DNA of 22,568 nucleotides from Ophiothrix spiculata (lineage: Eukaryota; Echinodermata; Ophiuroidea; Amphilepidida; Ophiotrichidae): assembly GCA_000969725.1 (NCBI GenBank), contig JXSR01S063334.1; one strand, written 5' to 3'. Every line of letters starts with the position of its first letter. Positions within the stretch are counted from its first letter, which is position 1. Under the pieces are notes generated by a model. The model did not search any database. It saw only the letters and a list, made by a program, of their open reading frames with translations, and was not told the origin of the DNA. Made by a program: the position numbers and the translations under genes. This document shows positions 1-11,001 of this stretch, piece by piece.

Positions 1-776
1 GTAACTGCAGTTGCGGTTTAATGAACGAATTATGGAATACATTAGATCAGTGATTGCCCCTGGCTTTCATTATTAGCAAATTGTCTACAAAAAAAAAATC
101 AATTCTTTATTCACTTTGATACTGAATTGCTTACTATCCATGAAAGCAATGAACAACTGCTGTAATAAAGAAAAAATAATTGTAAATATTGCTTCAATAA
201 GACTTAACAACAACACCCTTTTAATAAAAAATTGGCACTGTGCAAAGATTGAAGTTTCTAAGGGGAATCCCCAGTTGTTGTTTGTGTTGTGACAGTAAAG
301 TTTATGTCTATATATAGGCATGCCAGGATAGTGTTTATTTGTATAAGCAAGCACTGTCATTCCAGTACTGAGCAGTGAATATTTTGAGAAGCGGGTATTT
401 AAAAATAAAATGGTGGTGTATTGTTATTTTTCAAATAGAAAATATTTGATAAGTGTTTTTTTTTTAAATATATTTATTTATGACAATTGACATTGTGATT
501 CGATTTGATTAGCATTTCAGATACAATTTCTACTAATTTGTTTTCTCGTTTCTATTATCCAAAATATTATATACTGGAAATGGAAAATTCAATTAATTTA
601 AAAATGAGAATCAACATTCTTTTTGACTAAAATTACAGACGTAGTTTGCACTTATTGTAATTCATAGTGTTTGTGCTTAAAGTCAAATTTTATGCATTTT
701 GATTGTTATAATTGTTGCTTCAAATAATTCTCAGACACGCAAATTTACAAGCTAACTGACAAACACAACTCAACTG

Positions 777-834
777 CAGTGATGTATCCAGAATTTGATG
801 GGGGAAGCGGGCATCCCCCTTGCATCTGCTACTG
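777..834. mobile_element. Degenerate hAT-like remnant (copy 1)
   Basis: The sequence starts CAGTGATGTATCCAGAATTT, has a central G-run and C-run that can pair, and ends with TGCATCTGCTACTG. This resembles, from memory, hAT-type non-autonomous ends of the form CAGTGGCGGATCCAG...CTGGATCCGCCACTG. No target-site duplication is visible. The equivalent at 7584-7664 in copy 2 is slightly longer with longer G and C runs, so the insertion predates the duplication. Confidence 0.4.
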
Positions 835-919
835 GATAGTGGGGAACACAGATTCTCCTTATAAAATACTCTGGATTTTTTTCTCAATTTCAAGTTTGCA
901 CTTACATCTGTTCATATTT

Positions 920-1170
920 GTGATGGCTCACCCCGAAAGGGGGGGACTTTGCAGATGATATCAATTTTGATTTTATCATTTCATCTGTTGCAACATTCTT
1001 TAAGCTTTAAAATGACACCTTACTTGTTGAAATTGATCAAGGCGATCAAATTTTACAACAGAAAATCTGCTGGTAATTCTTATTATTTTCTTTATTTTTT
1101 GCTCCCTATTTTCATCAGTTTCTCGAAAAGTTTCTGTCGCAAAGTCCCTCTTTTCAGGGTGAGTCATCAC
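920..1170. mobile_element. 251-bp MITE present only in copy 1
   Basis: Terminal inverted repeats of about 32 bp are visible. The left end reads GTGATGGCTCACCCCGAAAG and the reverse complement of the right end reads GTGATGACTCACCCTGAAAA. Both continue to ACTTTGC, with about four mismatches and one indel. ATTT lies on both sides (916-919 and 1171-1174), possibly a 4-bp target duplication; an imperfect 8-bp version, TCATATTT/TCACATTT, is also possible if the ends are placed differently. Copy 2 reads straight through at about 7741-7755 (ttcatatttgtgtacaag), giving the empty site. The interior has no credible coding frame, so the element is non-autonomous. The superfamily is not assigned. Confidence 0.88.
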
Positions 1171-1354
1171 ATTTATGTACAAGAGTATGTTTCAAAACCC
1201 ATGGAGCATAACAAATGTGAATCATGGATCATGCACAAATAATACGAACCCCACATCATGCTTTATATGAATCCAATTAAACCAAAATGTTTTGTAAAGT
1301 TCTGTGCTTAGCAACAACAAGCTACGTCATGATTTTATGATCTTTTTTATTCTG

Positions 1355-2041
1355 CATATGTATTTTAAAATGTTACAACCATATGTCTACAATACAAAAT
1401 TTAAATATGTTTGGGTGCCTGTGTAAGCATGTCTTCCTTGTTCAAAATATAAAATTTAAAACTAGATATATAATGTAATGCTGTCTTCATAATAAGATAC
1501 ATTGTAGCATTAACTTCACAAATAGTAAAAGGTGTTGACAAAGTGTTGATAGTAAAATATTTTAGCACAAAATGTTACCTTTGAAAATATCTGGTGGTAT
1601 TGCTTTAGTTTAATAATATGAAAATACAGTCAAATTAAAGGGATAGTTTCTGGGGATAGTTTATCATTCATATTTGTGTGCCCAAATAAACAAGTATCTG
1701 ACTATATGTATAAAAAATAGTGCCATTAACAATGCTTTAATTAATATTACGGATTTTAATTGGTAAATTGTTTATAAAAATACATTAGCAAAATACCAAC
1801 TGCACTGTCAGTTTATTATGATACTAATATGAGCGATAATGATTTTGAAAAAGAAAGATGACTGCTTCATTTATGCCCCATTACAGCAAGCAAGATAATT
1901 GTTAAGTGAAATGGTATGTTGAAAAGATACTCCTGGTGGTTTTAACCCTTCAATGCTTTATTGGAGGGAAAACTTGGAGAATCTGTAAGATATATTTATA
2001 TTGATAGTAAATGTTTTGCTGTTATGCACAGCATCCCAAGG
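1355..2041. other. Nearly invariant block of the duplication (partner 7928-8621)
   Basis: By eye, 1355-1626 is identical to its partner without a break. The rest of the block differs only by a few single-base changes or deletions and one 9-bp insertion (TATTTTAAA) in copy 2. Flanking parts of the same duplication differ at several per cent. The block is AT-rich and has no convincing open frame, so the low divergence is not explained by an evident protein. A gene-conversion tract, a conserved non-coding element or an exon-poor transcript are possible readings. Confidence 0.75.
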
Positions 2042-2269
2042 GTTATTCCTGTAACATTCATCTCTTACAATGTGTGTTGGTGGTATATTTTACTCACGAT
2101 ATTGCTGTTTGTATAGGGCCCTTCAGGCATTGCACTCCTGATATGACATAGAGGCTAAAGGAACATCAGTGATATTTGTAAGAAACCAGTCAGTCACAAT
2201 TAAGCCATTGATTTTTGCCTGGGACCATCTGAAAGTGAAGAATCACACCATGTACGATCCCTTTTGTTG

Positions 2270-2475
2270 CGACTACCATTAGACGATTTACACGTGTTTG
2301 CTCTCAGGCAATTAGTTAACATCTTCATTTCGTTCCAGGCGATTAGCTCACTTGTGATTGAGCTAAACTCGATTAGACGTGTTACAATTTGATGCGAAAA
2401 GCTGTGAAATGTCAGTACACGGCGGCGTGTTTTAATGACCCCGTGTTACACGATACACGCATGATGCGACTATCA
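2270..2475. promoter_or_regulatory. CpG-containing motif cluster, possible cis-regulatory block
   Basis: This block is richer in CpG than its AT-rich surroundings. It contains CGTGTT four times (two as ACGTGTT), ATTAGACG twice and a small hairpin, TTAGCTCA-N8-TGAGCTAA. Most of these features persist in copy 2 (about 8846-9055), although the hairpin gains one mismatch there. ATTAG cores are homeodomain-like and ACGTG cores are bHLH/E-box-like. Regulatory function is only an inference from motif clustering and retention in both copies. Confidence 0.25.
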
Positions 2476-2984
2476 ATGTTGTTTGAGTACCTATTAATTC
2501 CAAGCAAATTGGTGCAGGTGCTTTTTATGGGAGCAAGAAAGGGAGAAATCTTTGAGTCTTGTTAGATTGAGATGGTGAAATGTTGCTCCGGTGTATCATA
2601 TTTTGATGTGTTAGGAATTGAAATATATGAAATGTAAATAGCCAACCTGGTCCTTAGCACTTTGAATCAAAATTTCTATATGAGAGGTGTCTTGGGGAGG
2701 ATGTTACCAGTCATATTTAGCTAAGTTCTTTATTTTATCGCATTAAAAACAGTATGTCAGTTTTGAAATAAATTGTCCAGTGTATTTACTGTTTTTTACA
2801 GCAACATTTCGTGTTGCACCAACACTTCATCAGTTTTTTGATCGTTACATTTGTCACTTTACTGACAATCCAGAAATGTTTGGATGTCTTTGTCCCATGC
2901 ATTAGATAGCTTAAAGAAAGAATTCTTTATTAGGCTGATGGCTAAGGATAACCTAAGAAAAGCCTCTTATGAAGCTCATTTCAG

Positions 2985-3128
2985 TTGCTGGAGAAGAACC
3001 TGCAGAACTGAGTATGGGCCGAAAGCCAAATGCACATACAGGGCTGGGGCCGGGGATCGAACCTGGGACTCATTGGTGCAAATCAAGGAAATTACCACCG
3101 CGGAATTCTGCGCTCCTCTCTCCCAATC
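2985..3128 (-). mobile_element. tRNA-derived SINE, reverse orientation (copy 1)
   Basis: On the minus strand there is a polymerase III B box, GGTTCGATCCC (3053-3063). Upstream of it, CACCAATGAG and GGTAATT match the plus-strand SINE at 18507, and downstream TGTGCATTTGG and CTGCAGGTTCTTCTCC match the same family. The A-box side is disturbed by a short insertion near CGCGGAATTC. The tail diverges from the other family member after the TTCTCC stretch. The same element lies at 9541-9686 in copy 2, so it inserted before the duplication. Open frames crossing this region are by-products of the SINE. Confidence 0.8.
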
Positions 3129-3767
3129 ATAGTCCCATATAAAACTTAATAGGATCAGAGTTTATATACTGGTAGTCAATCTGTATTATCTTTTATTTTC
3201 AGTGGATGGGTAAAAAAAATACTAACAAGTCTCCCAGTTCAGATATGTGTGCCAATTGTAATTAGTCACATATATTCATCAATTACTCAAAGATTGATAA
3301 TCATAATATTTTTTCGAAATTAAATTTCACTAAAAATATGTTTATAACTAGATATCATCTTGCAGAATGAAGGAATATTGAACAACATTACTCCCGAGTC
3401 CGCCCACTCACCCCCACTCATTAGCTCTAGTTGGAATTTGTTAGAATTACAGATCAGTATTAAATGTTGCACATATTTCTCATCTCTTCAGAGCAACCTC
3501 ATTCAGTTTTCAATAATACATGACATTTCAAGTTCTGCATATATTGTAATGCTCAATGTATCATCTGTTAGATAGCATGCTGTAAAGGAATAATTTCTTT
3601 GATAAATGTCAACATAAATAATATCAGACTTGGGGGAATTATGAATTGGGTTCTCAGGGAAAGGGGGCTTTGAGTTTTACTAAATTAGGATGATGCAGCA
3701 CCAGACAAGCAAGACATAATCACTCTTTAATGGGGTATTCATGCATGTCATGCAGGTACTGTGTATC

Positions 3768-3790
3768 ATTGATTGATTGATTGATTGATT
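3768..3790. repeat. (GATT)n microsatellite
   Basis: About five to six GATT units sit inside a stretch (about 3675-3790) that does not align with the corresponding part of copy 2 (about 10232-10286). The array is specific to copy 1. Confidence 0.9.
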
Positions 3791-6062
3791 ACTATGATTC
3801 TGAATTTTGAAAATGGCCTTTTCCCCAGGAAGAAGTTGAAAGGTCTTACAAATGCATACACTGATCCTTAAACTAACCGTAAACCTTGCATGATAGGAAT
3901 ATTTGGTTCTGAAAGCATATTGCCAGTACTTCTGAAACTAAATCTTAAATTGTCTTAACTCCAAAACATGAAATTTTGATGGCAGTTACTCTTGATTACT
4001 AGAAAATGTGACTCTACTAGTGCACACATTTACAATGAATAATGTTGAATATTATTCATTGAATATGATTTTCTGTTAGGATCTTCAGGATAACAAAATC
4101 CAAGGCGTTGACCAGAATGATTTGAACCTAGGGACCTCCCAATTTGAAATTCCATGCTAATATAAAGTAGCATCCTTCAATTCCAAAAATCAAACTTTCA
4201 GAGATTTTACATTTATCTTGAAACTGTATATTAGTAGAGATGTTTTGGGTTTATTTGACATCTAGTAAACCTAATTCAAAATTCTAAAGAGCTTCTTTAC
4301 CAGAAAAAGCATTTCATATATCAAGCTTCATGTATATAAATTTATTTTGAAGTCTATAGCGATTGATGTCAAATTAATTTCTGATAAAATATATGATAAT
4401 ATAGATAGATAATTCTGCGCAGGATATTACAGCTAATGATAGCTTGTGGGAAAATGTAGATCGTTAACTTCTGTATGATAACAATATTTAATGTTCCTTC
4501 CTGCAAAATGCTCCTATCGCTGCACGAAGACGTCCGTATTGTAGATATATGGCTGACGTTTGAATATGTGTGGATAGCGATATTAATGTTAAATGAAAGT
4601 TATTGAATCCGAGTTGTTTAAACAAAGTGATCTTTATATGATGCTGTCAAAATTCATTTTTACAATATTCTTGAAAATGTCATTCAAATGAATTGTGATT
4701 TGTGCTTTTATTTGAATTTGTGAATTCACTGAATACATGAATTAAATAGCGTGCAGTAGTGATAAAAAAACTGCAGTCCTGCATTTTGCCAACCCATGTG
4801 TACAGTGGATAGGGACAAAGTGCAGTTTTATTTTTGCATACACTGATAGGCACATCCTGTTTTATTTCCAAACCCATGTGTACATGTTTGTAAGAAAATT
4901 GTGTTTTTTATATCAGTACAACATTCACTTATCAGCAGTAGATAGTACACATGGCCAACCTAGTCAGTGTTACTGACCATGTATCTGTACAATAATACAC
5001 AAAGGAACCACCACGAGAAATGGAACCATTCCTAGCATTATCATAGATTTTAAATCACATGTGTTCATTGCATGTTCCAAAATATGCTTTGATAATGAAC
5101 TTGTAATAAGTATCCCAGACGTGTATACAGTGTCTAATTCACACAGTCGAATAAACAGTAGCTACCATAGCATATTAAAGTGACGTTTAAGTACACTACG
5201 CTTATTAAATAAGCCATTTCATTTTGACAGGAACCCATATGCTGTTAGATGGTTCTAAATGTTTTACAACTCTAGAAGTTACAGCTATATCATGGTACAA
5301 GTTGTCACTTTGCAGTAGAGTTTATTTGTATAATTGAAATTATTTGTCACTTCAAGATGTTTTGACATTTCATATATTGGTTTAGATTGAATTTAAAGTG
5401 ATTTAAATTGAGTGGCTGATTTAACTGGCATCTGAGACAGGTTTTGAAATTGCATGATTGCAGGACCCATTGAAAATGTCACTGTATGGTACGTGTTTGA
5501 TTTCCTTTGACATGTTTACATGATATAGAAAATTTGTGCAAGTATGTAGAGACAAATCATTTTTGTGAGTCACAGGGAGAAAAGATAATGACAGATCTTC
5601 TGAATTTAGTATTTTGTTTTTTTGGAAAAATAGTAATATGATTGTATATCTGTGCACATTAAGAAATTATTTGAAATAATTTGTAGTTGATTTTGAATTA
5701 TTTTTTAATCCTGCCAGTTTGAAGATTTTAATAGCAATATTTGAAACCTTTTTTAAAAAAGTAAATTGGAATTGAGTTTTGCCATAAACACCATGATAAT
5801 TTTTTCCAAATTATTTGATAAGACTTGGGTCTTAATTATTATTTGCGGCTTTTAATTTGTTAATGCCTAGAGACAGTAGTGTTCACGCAGTAAATCTCCT
5901 GCGCAAACGTGCATTTCCAAGTTGGTGACAGTCCATAGTTACACTCACGACTTTGAGTACCTACCTGTTCAGGTATTACTGGCATAAAACAATAAATTAA
6001 AGAGTTTATGAAATTAATTTTTTGAGTGAGTTCAGTTTTATGGAATCTCTTTGCTTCATTTA

Positions 6063-6106
6063 CATTGTGAGTAGTGAACAATGTCACATTGCGAGTAGTG
6101 AATAAT
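6063..6106. repeat. Short direct repeat, 24-bp period
   Basis: CATTGTGAGTAGTGAACAAT (6063-6082) is followed by CATTGCGAGTAGTGAATAAT (6087-6106), with two mismatches in 20. Immediately after, 'aatataactaycag' also occurs twice. This is a small local duplication. Confidence 0.85.
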
Positions 6107-6372
6107 ATAACTACCAGTGTAGGTGTCAATATAACTATCAGGTGTAAATGAGTTTGGCTGTTTCCAAAATTGCTCACAACTCTTGGTGTCTTGGGAAAGA
6201 TCATTTTTTGAGCCATCACCAGGCAAGCTCAGTTGAATCTCGGTCTTGTTGAGTGTCAAGCAAGGTGCAAGCAAGCAGAAATTTGTGAAAGAGCCCACTG
6301 CTCTAAAGCTACTCCTGAAATTACTGTGAGTTGTGAGCAAACTCTATTTAAGGGGTATTTAGTGAAGGTTGG

Positions 6373-6652
6373 TCAAGCTAACCCTAACCCCACTGAATCT
6401 CACAATATCCCATTCCACAAAGTTAAGAAATTCGCCTAAGTCCAAATACGTCACAGACCCGAGTCAGCTATGGTCACAAAATCGCTGTCATGGCAGCGCC
6501 TACTCAGTGGCTTGACATAGTGATACTTGGACCGGGAAGCGGGGGGGTCCCGGGTTCGAATCCAGGGGGGAACCCGTGATTTTTGACTTGCAAATTTCCG
6601 AGGAGATAGTTTTTAAACGAAGAAGTGGTCAAAAGTGTTAGGGTTAACTTGA
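6373..6652. mobile_element. 280-bp inverted-repeat element enclosing a tRNA-like segment
   Basis: The left end TCAAGCTAACCCTAAC (6373-6388) pairs with GTTAGGGTTAACTTGA (6637-6652) at 15 of 16 positions. I see no clear target duplication. Inside is a B-box-like GGTTCGAATCC flanked by GC-rich sequence. It could be a MITE that captured a SINE head, or a SINE with fortuitous ends. The CCCTAACCCC in the arm is too short to suggest telomeric repeat. Confidence 0.5.
6505..6575 (+). other. tRNA-like / SINE head remnant
   Basis: A strong B-box match, GGTTCGAATCC (about 6553-6563), follows a weaker A-box-like 'agtggcttgacatagtg'. The segment cannot fold into a proper cloverleaf: the anticodon-stem region does not pair and no acceptor stem is evident. 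It is therefore not called a tRNA gene. Confidence 0.4.
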
Positions 6653-7583
6653 TGCTTCGGACAATTTTGCCATTTTAGCTATAATTGTGCAAGCCTCTTT
6701 TGCCAACTCTATTGAAATGTGACTGAAGCATAAGACCCAAAGCTAGAGCTGTATTATTGTTATGTACACTGTATTTGAGTTGTACACCTACACCACTGGT
6801 TTGTGTAAAGCTGTGCCAACTTTGCCTGTAACTGCAGTTGCGGTTTAATGAACGAATTATGGAATACATTAGATCGGTGATTGCCCATGGCTGTCATTAT
6901 TAGCAAATTGTCTACAAAAATACAAATTCAATTCTTTATTCACTTTGATATTGAATTACTTACTCTCCATGAAAAGCAGTGAACAACTGCTGTAATAAAG
7001 AAAAAATGATTGAAAATATTGCTTCAATAAGATTTATTAAACAACACCCGTTTAATAAAACTTGGCACTGCACAAAGATTGTAGTTTCTAGGGGGAATCC
7101 CCAGTTGTTGTTTGTGTTGTGACAGTCAAGTTAATGTCTATATATAGGCATGCCAGGATTGTGTTTAATTGTATAAGCAAGCGCTGTCATTCCTGTACTG
7201 AGTTGTGAATATTTTGAGAAGCGGGTATTTAAAAATAAAATGGTGGTGTATTGTTATTTTTCAAATAGAAAATATTTGATAAGTGTTTTATATATATTTA
7301 TGACATTGCGATTCGATTTGATTAGCATTTCAGATACAATTGCTACTGATTTGTTTTCTCGTTTCTATTATCCAAAAATTATTTACTAGAAATGGAAAAT
7401 TCAATTAATTTAAAAATGAGAATCAACATTCTTTTTGACTAAAATTGCAGGTCAACGCAGTTTGCACATATTGTTATTCATAGTGTTTGTGCTTGAAGTC
7501 AAATTTTGTGCATTTTGATTGCTATTGTTTCAAATAATTCTCAGACATGTAAATTTACAAGCTAACTTACAAGCACAACTCAA

Positions 7584-7664
7584 CAGCATTGGTGTATCCA
7601 GAAATTCTCATTTGATGGGGCAAGGGGGGAGGTGGGCATCCCCCCCTCCTTGCATCTGCCACTG
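7584..7664. mobile_element. Degenerate hAT-like remnant (copy 2)
   Basis: Counterpart of 777-834. It holds a longer G-run/C-run hairpin (GCAAGGGGGGAGG against CCCCCTCCTTGC) bounded by TATCCAG and CTGGATA. The longer palindromic centre suggests copy 1 has lost part of it, or that homopolymers slipped in copy 2. Confidence 0.4.
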
Positions 7665-7927
7665 GATAATGGGGAGCACAGATTCTCCTTATAAATTCTT
7701 CTGGAAAATGTTTTCTTAATTTCAAGTTTGTTCTTCCATCTGTTCATATTTGTGTACAAGAATATGTTTCAAAACCCATGGAGCATAACAAATGTGAATC
7801 ATGGATCATGTACAAATAATAGGAACCACACATCAAGCTTTATATGAAGCCATTTAAACCAAAATGTTTTGTTACTCTGCTTAGCAACAGCAAGCTACGT
7901 CATAATTTTATGATCTTTTTTATTCTT

Positions 7928-8621
7928 CATATGTATTTTAAAATGTTACAACCATATGTCTACAATACAAAATTTAAATATGTTTGGGTGCCTGTGTAAG
8001 CATGTCTTCCTTGTTCAAAATATAAAATTTAAAACTAGATATATAATGTAATGCTGTCTTCATAATAAGATACATTGTAGCATTAACTTCACAAATAGTA
8101 AAAGGTGTTGACAAAGTGTTGATAGTAAAATATTTTAGCACAAAATGTTACCTTTGAAAATATCTGGTGGTATTGCTTTAGTTTAATAATATGAAAATAA
8201 GTCAAATTAAGGGATAGTTTCTGGGGATATTTTATCATTCATATTTGTGTGCCCAAATAAACAAGTATCTGTATTTTAAAACTATATGTATAAAAAATAG
8301 TGCCATTAACAATGCTTTAATTAATATTACGGATTTTAATTGGTAAATTGTTTATAAAAATACATTAGCAAAATACCAACTGCACTGTCAGTTTATTATG
8401 ATACTAATATGAGCGATAATGATTTTGAAAAAGAAAGACGACTGCTTCATTTATGCCCCATTACAGCAAGCAAGATAATTGTTAAGTGAAATGGTATGTT
8501 GAAAAGATACTCCTGGTGGTTTTAACCCTTCAATGCTTTATTGGAGGGAAAACTTGGAGAATCTGTAAGATATATTTATATTGATAGTAAATGTTTTGCT
8601 GTTATGCACAGCATCCCAAGG
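7928..8621. other. Nearly invariant block of the duplication (partner 1355-2041)
   Basis: Copy-2 member of the almost identical pair. The differences I see are two single-base deletions, one 9-bp insertion (TATTTTAAA near 8272) and a few substitutions. No convincing open frame is present. Confidence 0.75.
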
Positions 8622-9540
8622 ATTATTCCTGTAACATTCATCTCTTACAATGTTTGTGGTGGTATATTGTACTCACGATATAGCTGTTTGTATAGAGCCC
8701 TTCAGGCATTGCACTCCTGATATGACATATAGAGGCTAAAGGAACATCAGAAATATTTGTAAGAAACCAGTCAGTCACAATTAAGCCATTGATTTCTGCC
8801 TGGGACCATCTCAAAGTGAAGAATCACATCGTGTACGATCCCTTTTGTGCAACTACCATTAGACGATTTACACGTGTTTGCTCTCAGGCAATTAGTTAAC
8901 GTCTTCATTTCGTTCCAGGCGATTAGCTTACTTGTGATTGAGCTAAACTCGATTAGACGTGTTACAATTTGATGCGAAAAGCTGTGAAATGTCAGTAAAC
9001 GGCGGCGTGTTTTAATGACCTCGTGTTACACGATACACGCATGCATGCGACTATCAATGTTGTTTGAGTACCTATTAATTCCAAGCAAATTGGTGCAGGT
9101 GCTTTTTATGGGAATAAGAAAAGGAGAATTCTTGGAGTCTTGTTAGATTGAGATGGTGAAATGTTGCTCCAGTGTATCATATTTTGATGTGTTAGAAATT
9201 GAATATAATGAAATACAAATAGCCAGCCAGGTCCTTAGCACTTTGAATAAATATTTCAATTTGAGAGGTGTCCTGGGGATGATTTTACCAGTCATATTTA
9301 GCTATGAATTTCTTTATTTTATCACATTAAAAACAGTATGTCAGTTTTGAAATAAATTGTCCAGTGTATTTACTGTTTTTTACAGCAACATTTCGTGTTG
9401 CACCAACACATCAGTTTTTTGATCGTTACATTTGTCACTTTACCGACGATCCAGAAATGTTTGGATGTCTTTGTCCCATGCATTAGATAGCTTAAAGAAA
9501 AAATCTTTATGCTGATGGCCAAGGATAACCCAAGAAAAGT

Positions 9541-9686
9541 GCTGGAGAAGAATCTGCAGAACTGAGTATGGACCGAAAGCCAAATGCACATACAGCGCTG
9601 GGGCCTGGAATGGAACCTGGGACTCATTGGTGCAAATCAAGGAAATTACCATCGCGGAATCCTGCGCTCCTCTCTCCCAATCGTAG
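9541..9686 (-). mobile_element. tRNA-derived SINE, reverse orientation (copy 2)
   Basis: Counterpart of the SINE at 2985-3128. The B box has decayed, reading GGTTCCATTCC on the minus strand instead of GGTTCGATCCC. About 24 bp present beside the copy-1 tail are missing here. The shared position shows that this is inheritance through the segmental duplication, not a second insertion. Confidence 0.78.
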
Positions 9687-10464
9687 TCCCATATAAAACT
9701 TAATAGGATCAGAGTTTATATACTGGTAGTCAATCTGTATTACCTTTTATTTTCAGTGTATGGGTAAAAAAAATACTAACAAGTCTCACAGTTCAGATAT
9801 ATGTGCCAATTGTAATTAGTCACATATATTCATCAATTACTCAAAGATTGATAATCATAATTTTTTTTCAAATTAAATTTCACTAAAAAATATGTTTATT
9901 TTAACTAGATATCATCTTTCAGAATGAAGGAATATTGAACAACATTACTCCCGAGTCCGCCCACTCACCCCCACTCATTAGCTCTAGTTGGAATTTGTTA
10001 GAATTACAGATCAGTATTAAATGTTGCACATATTTCTCATCTCTCCAGAGCAGCCCCATTCAGTTTTCAATAATACATGACATTTCAAGTTCTGCATATA
10101 TTGTAATGCACAATGTATCATCTGTTAGATAGCATGCTGTAAAAGGAATAATTTGTTTGATAAATGTCAACATAAATAATATCATGCTTGGAGGAAATAT
10201 GAATTGGGTTCCCGGGGACAGGGGTTTTTGAGTTTCTCTATTCAGATAATACAGGAATAGAAAAGCACTCTGACAAGAACACTATTGTGATTCTGAATTC
10301 TGAAAGTGGCATTTTCCCAGGAAAAAGTTGAAAAACCTTACAAAATGCATACACTAATTCATCCGGTAACCAATTCGTCCATGGACAACCACTGATGAAA
10401 CTAAACCCTAAATTATCGTTACTCAACAGCAAATCCTAATACTGAACCTTGAAATTTTTGAATG

Positions 10465-10760
10465 GACTTAGAGTACACTATGTGATCCATTTTCTGTTTC
10501 AAGTGAGTCATATGTGGCTAAAATTTAACTTGACAAAATAGTTCTATTCCCAAAGCCTATTTGTATAAAGTGACAATAAAATAGGGAAATTTTTACTCAA
10601 ATTGACAAATTTTGACTTTGACATCTGTTTTGAAGATCTATGATCATAAACACAAGCGTGTATGCTATTTGAGTGCCTCCTTCATTAAGTTTATTTTCGC
10701 AAAATTTTATCAATTGAAAATTTTATTTTAAAATAAAAAAAAGAAAAAAAAGAAAAGGGG
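10465..10760. other. About 300 bp present only in copy 2, ending in an A-rich tract
   Basis: Copy 1 runs from 'aaattttgatgg' straight to 'cagttactcttgattactag' (about 3970-4003). Copy 2 has about 300 extra bases between the equivalent points, ending in an interrupted A run (10730-10756). An A-rich 3' end would fit a retroposed sequence, but I see no polymerase III boxes and no clear target duplication. A deletion in copy 1 explains it equally well. Confidence 0.5.
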
Positions 10761-11001
10761 CTAAAAGTTACTCCTGATTGCTAGAAAAAGCGAGTATACT
10801 AGTGCACACATTTGCAATGAATAATATTCATGGAATATGATTTTCTTGTTAGGTTCTTCAATAACCAAATCCAGGGCCTTGACCAGAATGATTGGAACCT
10901 AGGGCCTCTAAATAATCATAAATTTCATGCTTATATAAAATAGTATTCTTCCATTCTGAAAATCAAGCTTTCAGAAATGTTTAAATTCGTAAAGATGACT
11001 A

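Larger units (their letters stand above)
1..5652 (+). repeat. Tandem segmental duplication, copy 1 (left edge outside window)
   Basis: This stretch aligns collinearly with 6828-13436 over its whole length. The first bases of the window (GTAACTGCAGTTGCGG) recur at 6828, and similarity ends near 5652, after a shared 'ggaaaaatag.aatatgattg' stretch. The left boundary cannot be seen because the window begins inside the repeat. No convincing gene lies in it: open frames are short, several start only at TTG or CTG, and some overlap a SINE. It holds a hAT-like remnant, a MITE absent from the other copy (920-1170), a reverse SINE and a (GATT)n run. The remaining sequence is AT-rich and unassigned. 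Divergence from copy 2 is uneven: around 8% in the first 380 bp, under 1% around 1355-2041, and poor alignment near 3670-3990 and 4964-5033. Confidence 0.93.
5653..6827. other. Spacer between the duplicate copies, no gene seen
   Basis: This sequence follows copy 1 but is not found after copy 2, where unrelated sequence begins at about 13437. Either the duplicated unit is about 6.8 kb and copy 2 is truncated, or this is a unique spacer. It contains a 24-bp-period direct repeat (6063-6106) and an inverted-repeat element with a tRNA-like B box (6373-6652). The longest frames (5860-6219 and 6056-6340, minus strand) overlap each other, match nothing I recognise and are treated as chance. Confidence 0.7.

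Noticed and set aside
3360-3575. A 71-codon frame with a 65-codon counterpart in copy 2 (9935-10132)
   Set aside because: It depends on a TTG start, and three of the four differences between copies change the amino acid. A shared open frame is expected at this high nucleotide identity without selection.
4790-4890. Two 'aacccatgtgtaca' direct repeats, about 80 bp apart
   Set aside because: Present in both duplicate copies, short, and with no further structure. Probably an old local duplication.
6373-6390. Telomere-like CCCTAACCCC
   Set aside because: Only about one and a half repeat units. It is explained as part of a 16-bp terminal inverted repeat.
6233-6439. Plus-strand 68-codon frame and overlapping minus-strand frames
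   Set aside because: The frame runs into the inverted-repeat element that starts at 6373, and overlapping frames on both strands show no family signature.
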